Positions 1-5,324 of a stretch of 8,227 bases of DNA are shown here, in pieces. Position 1 is the first letter of the stretch; each line of letters begins with the position of its first letter. Below the pieces are notes generated by a model that saw nothing but the letters and a program-made list of their open reading frames with translations, searched no databases and was not told where the DNA came from. The stretch lies in NCBI GenBank assembly GCA_021158735.1, contig JAGGUC010000060.1:1-8227 (forward strand), in the 5' to 3' direction. The DNA comes from Desulfurococcales archaeon. Lineage in GTDB: Archaea > Thermoproteota > Thermoprotei_A > Sulfolobales > NBVN01. A program made the position numbers and the translations under genes.

Positions 1-144
1 GGGTGCTTACTCGTGCTTAGTGCTAGTGTGGTTGTTGCTGGTATTATTGAGAGTGCGATTACGGCTAGGATTGTTAGGGACATGTACTTAAGTATTTTCT
101 CTGACTTCATACGAACACCTTCGATATTTACTTACTATGGTTAA
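1..144 (+). CDS. C-terminal end of a membrane protein (5' end outside window)
   Basis: Frame 1 is open from the first base to a TAA at 142-144 and gives 47 residues. They begin with a hydrophobic helix (about residues 2-18, GCLLVLSASVVVAGII), then IESAITARIVRDMYLSIF and a polar tail ending FTYYG. A last transmembrane helix followed by 'IES-IT-R' resembles the end of archaeal SpoIIM/DUF95-type membrane proteins, which finish with an 'AxxIEAxIT' stretch, but this is a resemblance from memory over a very short piece. The composition is convincingly protein-like, unlike the AT-rich spacer after it. No function can be assigned. The stop codon lies inside a 12-base palindrome. Confidence 0.55.
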   Translation, partial: GCLLVLSASVVVAGIIESAITARIVRDMYLSIFSDFIRTPSIFTYYG

Positions 145-152
145 GTACTTAA
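141..152. repeat. 12-bp perfect palindrome TTAAGTACTTAA over a stop codon
   Basis: TTAAGTACTTAA is its own reverse complement and includes the TAA stop (142-144) of the partial membrane-protein gene. A related palindrome, TACTTAAGTA, lies at 85-94 inside the gene, and TACTTAAG recurs near 3710. It could be a local binding site or chance in AT-rich DNA. Confidence 0.4.
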
Positions 153-441
153 AGCTTGAGTCAACACTTGTGTGCACTTGTGTGCGCAGTACTTATAAGT
201 TAATTAAGTCTTCCTTGAGACTTCTTGAGCTTACTTAGCTTTAGGTAATTATTACTTAATACTTTTAATATACGTAAGTCGATTTTCTAGGGACACGCTT
301 TCATTGAATTATTAGTAATATCTGAGTATTATTAGTTTAGTTAATGTAATGGTTAATTCATTAAGTAGTCTAGAATGTAGTGATGTAGTCCTTGCCATTT
401 GTTCAGTATTTTTATTTTAAATGCTTCTGACGTAACCGTTT
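145..441. other. AT-rich intergenic spacer at the 3' flank of the IS607 element
   Basis: No credible coding frame is seen on either strand. It holds the 10-bp tandem repeat and several TTAAGTA/TACTTAA words. A T-rich run at about 407-418 (TATTTTTATTTTA) could end plus-strand transcription. Its last bases (441 downwards, read on the minus strand) directly follow the tnpB 3' hairpin, so they would be the guide segment if the RNA scaffold ends there. Confidence 0.5.
165..184. repeat. Tandem 10-bp direct repeat (2 copies)
   Basis: CACTTGTGTG occurs twice without a gap (165-174 and 175-184). It lies in the spacer downstream of the partial gene and before the IS607 element. Two copies could be replication slippage or paired operator half-sites; there is nothing to decide between them. 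Confidence 0.6.
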
Positions 442-552
442 CCCGTCCTAGGTCATTATAGGTCTCACTAGGACGGGTTGTGCCTCTACTCCATGCCTCA
501 TCGTGGTTACAAACCACTCTACATGGAGGTCATGGGCACCCTTCGGGAGGCA
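442..552 (-). ncRNA. Candidate omegaRNA (reRNA) overlapping the tnpB 3' end
   Basis: The last 35 codons of tnpB and its stop fold into nested stems. CCCGTCCTAG (442-451) pairs with CTAGGACGGG (468-477), a perfect 10-bp stem that includes the stop codon. TGCCTC (481-486) pairs with GAGGCA (547-552). Inside it CTCCATG (489-495) pairs with CATGGAG (522-528), and inside that GTGGTT (503-508) pairs with AACCAC (512-517). TnpB nucleases use an RNA made from exactly this part of their gene and element end, with the guide read from the flanking DNA. By that rule the guide would start near 441 and run toward 425. The stems are seen; the function is inferred from the family. Confidence 0.65.
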
Positions 553-1797
553 GACGGCATAACCCCCTACATCTAGGAGGTACTTTCTAACTAGGTTCAT
601 AGCCCCCACAACATCCCTATCATGTATGAATCCACATCTAGAACATGTCATTATCCTTGGTTTCCAACCATTCCTCTGGGCATGACCCGTCATCGGAACG
701 AGTTTAGAACCACAAATAGGACATAAAGAGGAAGTATGTGAAGAATTAACTAAAACGTGAGGAATGCTATGTTCCTCTAACTTCTCAGTTATTAACTTAT
801 GTATTCCACGTATACTTGATTGTTTCAATCTATGAATGTCAAGCCCATTCAATCTTTTATCTTTCTCAATAACTTTATCTTGGAACCTCTTAGGTAGCTT
901 CTCAAGGACAACAGTTCCGTCCTTTACTATCTTAATTATTTTCCTAGCGAGCTTAAACCTAATATCCCGTTTGAGATTCCTCTCTTTCAACTTCCTTAAT
1001 GACGCTCTAAGTCTCCTATTATCTTTAACACCAAAGAGTTTACTCCATTTTTGCTGTATCCTTGCTCTTCTATAAGCGTATCCAAGCACTATCTTTGATA
1101 AGTTAGTAATTATGGTTATTGCCTTATTCTTGGGAAAACAGTATATCGTTACATTATTTTCGTTAATATCAATACCATAGATTCTAGTTGAGCACACGCT
1201 TCTAACCTCTATATTCCTCATGAATACTACATAGAGGTACAATTTACTTCCTACGAGTTTCCACCTAGCTGAACTCCTAAGAGTCCATCCACTATTATAG
1301 TATCTCCAGAACAGTTTATGGAACCGCAATGGTATGTTTACCCATCCCTTATGAGTAGCTATTCTTACTCCCTCAAATGATAGCTTCCATAACTGGTTAT
1401 CACATCCAACACTCCATCTCCTGACAATTGGTTTGTCAGTCCTAGCCAATCCTCTCTTCATAAGCTTCTTGAAACTTTTGAGCCTCTGAGAAGCATCACG
1501 TATAGCCTCATGTATATAGTGTGAAGGAACATCGGGATATTTCTCTCTGAATCTCCTATACAGTATTTTCTTGACTTTAACCCATGAAGTAATATTATTG
1601 CTCCGCATGTATTCTAGTGCTTCAACTAGAATTTTGCCATAAACTCGATAGATGTAGCTAAGTACCTCAACCTTAGCCTTAGTTAATGGTAGTGATGTTA
1701 ATATTACTGTTCTTTCAAGGGTCTTTAATTGCTTGTTCAATTGCTTCCACCACCTTCCTGTACTTATAGCTACGCTTACCATAGATTCTCGAAGCAA
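448..1797 (-). CDS. tnpB: TnpB RNA-guided nuclease of an IS607-type element
   Basis: TnpB is the omegaRNA-guided DNA endonuclease related to Cas12; it cuts target DNA next to a short motif and helps the element persist. Read from 1797, the protein has 449 residues. A helical/wedge N-terminal half is followed by a split RuvC nuclease with D210 (GID), E299 (VLEKL) and D393/D395 (HDRD). A zinc ribbon is inserted, with Cys pairs 359/362 and 385/388, all present. The tail after about residue 404 is encoded by the candidate omegaRNA. Start: 1797 (TTG) and 1782 (ATG) lack a ribosome site. A TTG at 1740, preceded by GGAAGGTGG, gives 430 residues, keeps the conserved core and overlaps tnpA by only 26 bases, so it is my preferred start. 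It is probably co-translated with tnpA. It looks intact and potentially active. Confidence 0.9.
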   Translation of the reverse strand: MLRESMVSVAISTGRWWKQLNKQLKTLERTVILTSLPLTKAKVEVLSYIYRVYGKILVEALEYMRSNNITSWVKVKKILYRRFREKYPDVPSHYIHEAIRDASQRLKSFKKLMKRGLARTDKPIVRRWSVGCDNQLWKLSFEGVRIATHKGWVNIPLRFHKLFWRYYNSGWTLRSSARWKLVGSKLYLYVVFMRNIEVRSVCSTRIYGIDINENNVTIYCFPKNKAITIITNLSKIVLGYAYRRARIQQKWSKLFGVKDNRRLRASLRKLKERNLKRDIRFKLARKIIKIVKDGTVVLEKLPKRFQDKVIEKDKRLNGLDIHRLKQSSIRGIHKLITEKLEEHSIPHVLVNSSHTSSLCPICGSKLVPMTGHAQRNGWKPRIMTCSRCGFIHDRDVVGAMNLVRKYLLDVGGYAVCLPKGAHDLHVEWFVTTMRHGVEAQPVLVRPIMT

Positions 1798-2347
1798 ATG
1801 ATGTTACTATCTCTATCAAGTCTTCTACTAACTCTTGGTAGAAGTCTTTCGGTGGTTCTTGAAATGCTACCATGACTTTTACTCCATAAGCCTTGAATAG
1901 TTCTTCAAGGTATTTGAATCCAAACCTTGTTAATCTATCTCTATAAGCTACCAGTAGTACATCGAACTCATGTCTCTTAGCCATTTCTACTAGCTTCCAT
2001 AGTCCTCTTCTATCTTCTTTAAGACCGCTAGCGATATCCTTGACTACTCCTACTAACTTCCAGTTGTTTTGCTCTACATATTTCTTTAGTGCTTCTACTT
2101 GATTCTCCAACTCTCTCTTCTGGTTAGCTCCACTTACACGAGTATAAATAATAACACGAGCTACTCTAGGAGTCTTTATCTCTTCTACTGACCGTCCTAG
2201 AAGACGTTTAATCTCGCTCTCAGGTATTCTCCACCTACCGTTAATATTAATAGCACGTATCCTTCCCTCCTTAATCCACCTACGAAGAGTACGATTAGCA
2301 ATGCCGAGGATTTCGCAAACCTCCCCAGTACTGTAATGACGTTCCAC
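1715..2347 (-). CDS. tnpA: IS607-family serine recombinase (transposase TnpA)
   Basis: This catalyses IS607 transposition through a covalent 5'-phosphoserine link, probably via a circular intermediate. The protein has 210 residues, normal for the family. Residues 4-50 form a MerR/excisionase-like helix-turn-helix (YSTGEVCEILGIANRTLRRW, with the wing GRWRIPESEI). Residues 63-185 are the serine-recombinase catalytic domain, with R70 and the predicted nucleophile S72 in YTRVSGANQ, the helix motif ENQVEAL, and the arginine-rich YRDRLTRFG (135-143) that completes the active site. In this family the DNA-binding domain precedes the catalytic domain, as here. The start is GTG at 2347 with a purine-rich GGAAGGAAA just before it. 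A TATA-like box lies about 36 bases upstream. The 3' end overlaps tnpB in another frame. Confidence 0.92.
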   Translation of the reverse strand: MERHYSTGEVCEILGIANRTLRRWIKEGRIRAININGRWRIPESEIKRLLGRSVEEIKTPRVARVIIYTRVSGANQKRELENQVEALKKYVEQNNWKLVGVVKDIASGLKEDRRGLWKLVEMAKRHEFDVLLVAYRDRLTRFGFKYLEELFKAYGVKVMVAFQEPPKDFYQELVEDLIEIVTSFASRIYGKRSYKYRKVVEAIEQAIKDP

Positions 2348-2382
2348 TTTCCTTCCCTAGAATAAAAAGACCTTCACAGACC

Positions 2383-2390
2383 TATAAAAA
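2383..2390 (-). promoter_or_regulatory. TATA-like promoter of the IS607 tnpA-tnpB genes
   Basis: Read on the minus strand, AAGGTTTTTATAGG gives an archaeal TATA-like element centred about 38 bases before the GTG start. Initiation some 25 bases on (about 2357) would leave a leader near 10 bases, short as is usual in Thermoproteota. A second AT run (TTTTTATT, about 2361-2368) is too close to the gene. Confidence 0.5.
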
Positions 2391-2846
2391 CCTTTATCTC
2401 AGAAACTGTCGCCTACCCTTAAACTCAACACCTATCCTTAACAAAGTAGTAATTAAAGTACTTTTAAATGATAACTTAACCCAAGTTTTGAAACCAGCAA
2501 CTGAGCTCAAACAAACCCGCAGAGGTTTTTCAGTTGCAACAAAAGAGTGATCAAAGTGTAACTTTTGGTGTAACTCTGTTGTTGCAAGCTTTTGCAGCAT
2601 TGCCTCACATAAGTTTCTCCTCGGGGTTGTAGCAGGAATTACACGTTGAGTAAGGTGTACTACACTAAATGGTGCAAGCGGTGCAAAATCGGTGTGATAA
2701 CAGTGAAATATCGTGGGACATCTGAGAAGCAATCGTGTGATATGATGTGAGAAAATTAATAAAATAACGTTTATAGTCTAAACTAAGCTAGTAAATCAGC
2801 CTACATCAACGTTTGTGTTTTGGTGTTTGTTACTGCTATATGAAAG
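2391..2846. other. Non-coding region between the IS607 element and the racemase gene
   Basis: I see no gene here. The minus-strand open frame at 2394-2732 has no family motif, an unnatural residue mix and no ribosome site. The DNA is rich in short repeats: a long hairpin at 2534-2587, GGTGCAA twice (2671 and 2680), GTGTAACT twice (2556 and 2568) and GTGTA-C-TACAC at 2655-2665. It may carry the left end and target flank of the IS607 element, or the remains of older elements. Confidence 0.5.
2534..2587. repeat. Long imperfect inverted repeat (15-bp arms, one mismatch)
   Basis: TTGCAACAAAAGAGT (2534-2548) is the reverse complement of ACTCTGTTGTTGCAA (2573-2587) except for one base. The loop holds a second small stem, CAAAGT (2552-2557) with ACTTTTG (2561-2567), which pairs with one bulged T. 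Together this makes a two-stage hairpin of 54 bases. No T-run follows it as in a terminator. It could be a cruciform, an RNA structure or a mobile-element end. Confidence 0.6.
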
Positions 2847-2854
2847 TATAAATA
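2847..2854 (+). promoter_or_regulatory. TATA box of the racemase gene
   Basis: TATAAATA, preceded by GAAAG, which fits a BRE-like purine stretch. Initiation about 25 bases downstream (around 2878) leaves a short leader that contains the ribosome site and the ATG at 2895. Confidence 0.6.
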
Positions 2855-2884
2855 TTTTTACTTGATGTTTCAAAAAGTTAGTTA

Positions 2885-2890
2885 GGTGAT
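2885..2890 (+). promoter_or_regulatory. Shine-Dalgarno site that fixes the racemase start
   Basis: GGTGAT matches the 16S rRNA 3' end. It lies four bases before ATG 2895. The possible GTG start at 2886 falls inside this site, so the ATG is preferred. Confidence 0.65.
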
Positions 2891-2894
2891 TTTC

Positions 2895-3614
2895 ATGTCT
2901 AGCAGTAGGTTTAAGTGTATTGGAATAGTTGCTGTTAGTGGTCCTGGAGCAGCTCTTTGCTGGCAGACGATCTACTCTGAAGGTGAGAGATTCACTGGTG
3001 TTAAGTACCTCCATCCTGAAGTCGTAATGCATGGTTACTCATTCAGTGAGTACATGGTGAGGATCGAGCGCGGTGATTGGGGAGGTGTGGCTGAGTTAAT
3101 GGTCAGCTCCGCTAGGTTGCTAGCTGCTGCTGGCGCTGACTTCATAATATGCCCCGACAATACTGTTCACGTAGTTTTTGATGATGTTGTTAAGAGGTCA
3201 CCTATTCCGTGGCTACACATAGCTGAGGAGGTAGCTAAGGAGGCTGTTAGATCGAACTTTAAGAAACTCCTTATTTTAGGGACTAAGTACCTCATGGAGT
3301 CAGAAGTGTATCCCTCACGGCTGAAGGCACACGGGCTTGAGTGGGCAATACCCGGTCCTGAGGAGCGTGAGGTCGTTAATGAAGTAATATTCAACGAGCT
3401 CGTCTACGGCACTGTAACACATAGGTCTAGGGAGAAGCTAGTGCAGATCATTAAGAGCATTACCGCTAGGGAGGGCTGCGACGCAGTAGTGCTTGGTTGC
3501 ACGGAGCTCCCACTAATACTGAACGATGAAGTCTCCCCAATACCTACACTGGACTCAACAAGGATCTTAGCAAGGGCAGCAATCAAGAAAGCTATCGGCA
3601 GTAACTGCATGTAA
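2895..3614 (+). CDS. Aspartate/glutamate racemase superfamily protein
   Basis: This is a PLP-independent Asp/Glu/hydantoin racemase fold of 239 residues, a typical length, predicted cytosolic. Such enzymes swap amino-acid stereochemistry with two facing cysteines. Visible parts are the N-terminal strand-loop IGIVAVSGPGAAL (9-21), the first active-site loop CPDNTVH (86-92), a second Rossmann-like half starting KKLLILGT (123-130), and the second active-site motif LGCTELP (200-206) with C202. In classical aspartate racemases the residue before 'NT' is Cys; here it is D88, with C86 two places earlier. Relatives with a single Cys exist (E. coli YgeA has Thr there), so the substrate and even racemase activity are open. 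The gene stands alone, with its own TATA box and Shine-Dalgarno site. The next 147 bases are non-coding, followed by converging TnpB remains. Confidence 0.85.
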   Translation: MSSSRFKCIGIVAVSGPGAALCWQTIYSEGERFTGVKYLHPEVVMHGYSFSEYMVRIERGDWGGVAELMVSSARLLAAAGADFIICPDNTVHVVFDDVVKRSPIPWLHIAEEVAKEAVRSNFKKLLILGTKYLMESEVYPSRLKAHGLEWAIPGPEEREVVNEVIFNELVYGTVTHRSREKLVQIIKSITAREGCDAVVLGCTELPLILNDEVSPIPTLDSTRILARAAIKKAIGSNCM

Positions 3615-3761
3615 CTCCTGAACTGCTGAAAAGGTGTCCCTAATGTATGGTATTAGTATTGTTACATGTGTACTTTAAACTTGCGGTGAAATTAACCATC
3701 AAAAAGTATGTACTTAAGTTCCAGGTGAAGGGTTAGCAATTGTTTCTTGTCTGTAGGACTT

Positions 3762-4586
3762 TTAAGGTCTTTGTAGGTTCTGGTATACCTCTCTAGGATT
3801 TAATCCTAGGTATTCTAGTGCTAGAATGTATGCTGAAGCAGTATGTCTATCCAACCCCACATCCTTAGATATCAGTTCTGCAATCTTGCTGGTATATGCT
3901 GGGTTTGCATAGTATGTTTTGAGTCCATACTGTGGTGCGTGCCATGATATTCTCTCAACAATACTGGTCGTGAATAAAGACACTCTCCTATTCCATACGC
4001 TACTCTTCCTTTTACCTCTCCTTATCCAGACCCATCTTAGGTATCCTAAGGTTTTCGGGTTCTCCAATACTATTAGTGAACATCCATGATTAACAGCATA
4101 GTCCAGTATCTTGTGAATAGCATTCATTATGATACTAGTTCTTCTATCATAGTCTAATCCTTGCTCCTTAAGCTCTGGGAAACGAGCAGTATAAGTGTCC
4201 AATAAAACTCCTTGTCTAGACACTATAGCTAGGTTTATTCTATCAAGATTAACGTCTATCCCACCAACATGGTTCCCGTTAACATGTTCTTTAGCTGGAA
4301 GATACCTCATATATAGATTCCAAGGAATGATAACTTGTAGTTCGCAATATGCTCTATGTGGTGAATAGTTTAGTAGAATTACTCTCGCTAGATAACCAAG
4401 CTTATTCTCTATTCCTAGCTTAGCTATCTCATTAAGAATAATGCTATACCTCTTTGAAGCCTTATACTTTACTTTAATTCTCCTCCACGAAGTTCTATCA
4501 TAGACCAGTATTTCAACTTTATTGTCTCCAATAAGCCTTATGTTCCTATCCCCTTTTTCACTAGTATCGTTTCTAGCTCCTATTGA
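3762..4586 (-). pseudogene. 5'-truncated TnpB-like protein without zinc finger (copy A)
   Basis: The frame is open from just after a stop at 4587-4589 to the stop at 3762, about 274 codons. The first ATG is at 4310, deep in the protein, and no GTG or TTG precedes it in frame. Codons before that ATG still read as TnpB (SWRRIKVKYKASKRYSIILN..., LQVIIPWNLYMRYLP), so the N-terminal helices have been lost. Counted from M at 4310, the RuvC residues remain: D19 (GGIDVN), E83 (VLENPKT) and D154 (GLDRHTASAY). Between E83 and D154 the usual CxxC...CxxC zinc ribbon is absent; NPAYTSKIAELISKDV stands in its place. Copy B lacks it too, so this is a subfamily trait and not decay. It is probably inactive for lack of the 5' end, though a 182-residue product from 4310 is possible. 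Confidence 0.75.
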
Positions 4587-4802
4587 CTATTTAATGGGTA
4601 AGGATTGTTTGGTTTCTTCGGCTACTGAGGGACTTGATGGTTTTTCAGTTACTCCTAGGTATTTTAGTGCTAAGACATAGGCTGATGCTGTGTGTTTGTC
4701 TAGCCCTAATTCTTTCCCTAGCTTCTCCCCTATCTTTGATGTGTATGCTGGGTTTACTAGGTAGGCTGTTTCTGGTTTTACGGTAGGTTTAAGTATTCTT
4801 AA
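4587..4802 (-). pseudogene. C-terminal remnant of a second zinc-finger-less TnpB (copy B)
   Basis: Minus-strand codons from 4802 to the TAG at 4587-4589 read RILKPTVKPETAYLVNPAY, then TSKIGEKLGKELGLDKHTA, SAYVLALKYLG and a 21-residue tail. This matches copy A over about 45 residues (copy A: NPAYTSKIAELISKDVGLDR, then HTASAYILALEYLG) but is clearly diverged, so it is a separate, older paralogue and not a recent duplicate. A stop at 4803-4805 closes it upstream. It lies in the same frame as copy A, and its stop is the codon immediately before copy A's open frame. Its 5' part is cut off by the plus-strand structured block. It keeps only the last RuvC aspartate and cannot be functional. Confidence 0.75.
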
Positions 4803-4824
4803 CTACTCCTTATTACTTGATGAG

Positions 4825-4971
4825 ATGATCCGCTATGCGGTGAGGTATACCTCAGATGGGAGCCCTATGGCGTTAGGCTCGACCGAGCCCCATGAAGTGC
4901 GGGTGAAGCTAATGAACCCGCACCAAGGACTAACTCCCCACACGAAATTAAAAGTAATGAAAAATAACTAG
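4825..4971 (+). pseudogene. 48-codon ORF resembling the C-terminal tail of a TnpB
   Basis: ATG 4825 to TAG 4969-4971 reads MIRYAVRYTSDGSPMALG, then STEPHEVRVKLMNPHQGL, then TPHTKLKVMKNN. TnpB tails beyond the last RuvC motif are short, Pro/Gly/Arg-rich and shaped by the overlapping omegaRNA, and this peptide has that look. The hairpins at 4830-5000 coincide with it. No RuvC or zinc-finger sequence remains upstream, because the frame runs into copy B in antisense. I read it as the 3' stump of a third, plus-strand TnpB gene. It could also be a chance frame over a structured RNA. No ribosome site is evident. Confidence 0.45.
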
Positions 4972-5000
4972 AAGTACCGTGAGGGGAGAAACGCGTCCCC
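4830..5000 (+). ncRNA. Orphan omegaRNA-like structured block (five hairpins)
   Basis: Consecutive stems seen by eye: CCGC-TAT-GCGG (4830-4840); the palindrome TGAGGTATACCTCA (4841-4854); GGCTC-GACC-GAGCC (4876-4889), optionally enclosed by ATGGG (4856-4860) with CCCAT (4889-4893); GTGCGGGT (4897-4904) with ACCCGCAC (4916-4923), a perfect 8-bp stem; and CTCCCC-A-CACG (4934-4944) with CGTG-A-GGGGAG (4978-4988), ten pairs and one A/A mismatch. GGGGA (4983-4987) could instead pair with TCCCC (4996-5000). This stem density, over a TnpB-tail-like frame, fits the omegaRNA (reRNA, or sense-overlapping transcript) at TnpB gene ends. Strand and 3' end are inferred. If right, its guide would begin near 5001. 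It has no complete partner nuclease next to it. Confidence 0.55.
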
Positions 5001-5253
5001 AGAGGTTTAGATGAACTGTCACTGGGTTTATGGCACTGCTTCGCTTTTTAGGGACTGTTCACTTGGTGTTTCAATAGGATGTCCAAGACAATAATTTTTC
5101 TAATCTTCCTCACTAGTAATTAAATTACTTCTTTAAAATAATTCTGAGGTATAAGCCTAGGAAAAGCTTCTAGTACCGTTAAAAACGCATTGAGAATACC
5201 TGACAAAGGAGAGCAACACTACAGCAATTTTATAATGACTTCCTTCTATGACA
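5001..5253. other. Intergenic spacer before the carboxypeptidase gene
   Basis: No coding frame with family features was found on either strand. GTAATT-A-AATTAC (5117-5129) is a small palindrome. The 5' part adjoins the structured block and may be the former target side of the lost element. Confidence 0.4.
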
Positions 5254-5264
5254 AAAAATAAATA
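5254..5264 (+). promoter_or_regulatory. TATA-like box of the M14 peptidase gene
   Basis: AAAAATAAATA lies about 25 bases before the purine-rich ribosome site. That predicts initiation near 5284-5290 and a very short leader. It supports a start close to 5301 rather than 5325. Confidence 0.45.
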
Positions 5265-5288
5265 CCTTAATAAGTGGTATAATAAAAT

Positions 5289-5294
5289 GGTGAT
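5289..5294 (+). promoter_or_regulatory. Shine-Dalgarno site facing an ACG codon
   Basis: GGTGAT is followed after six bases by ACG 5301-5303, in frame with the peptidase. The nearest standard starts in frame are TTG 5325 and ATG 5337, 30 or more bases away. See the finding on the start codon. Confidence 0.5.
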
Positions 5295-5324
5295 TTACTA
5301 ACGAATAAGTTAAAATTAACTATT

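Larger units (their letters stand above)
442..2390 (-). mobile_element. IS607-type insertion sequence (tnpA + tnpB), apparently intact
   Basis: Two overlapping minus-strand genes in the order tnpA then tnpB define the IS607 family: a MerR-like HTH plus serine recombinase, followed by a TnpB nuclease. Both have complete catalytic motifs and no frameshift, so the element may still be active. IS607 elements have no terminal inverted repeats and insert at short GG-type targets, so the ends cannot be fixed from one copy. I put the right end at the hairpin 442-477 that contains the tnpB stop, and the left end just beyond the tnpA promoter. Comparison with an uninterrupted relative would settle the ends. 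Confidence 0.8.

Noticed and set aside
836..1075. Plus-strand 79-codon open frame inside tnpB
   Set aside because: It lies opposite the conserved RuvC region of tnpB; the Leu/Ser-rich peptide is the usual antisense shadow.
2394..2732. Minus-strand 112-codon open frame
   Set aside because: No recognisable motif, odd composition, no ribosome site, and it spans the hairpin at 2534-2587; kept as non-coding.
2690..2750. C/D box small RNA (GTGATAA ... CTGA ... TGATATGATG)
   Set aside because: The boxes are degenerate and in the wrong order or spacing for a kink-turn pair.
2796..3032. Minus-strand 78-codon open frame over the racemase promoter
   Set aside because: It overlaps the start and promoter of a well-supported gene and reads as low-complexity Asn/Ser/Thr sequence.
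3615..3761. Possible terminator or omegaRNA downstream of TnpB copy A and the racemase
   Set aside because: No stem of more than a few pairs and no T-run was found between the two converging genes.
4818..4900. C/D box small RNA starting at TGATGA (4818-4823)
   Set aside because: A C-box-like word is present but no CTGA D box follows at a suitable distance; the hairpin structure is also unlike C/D RNAs.
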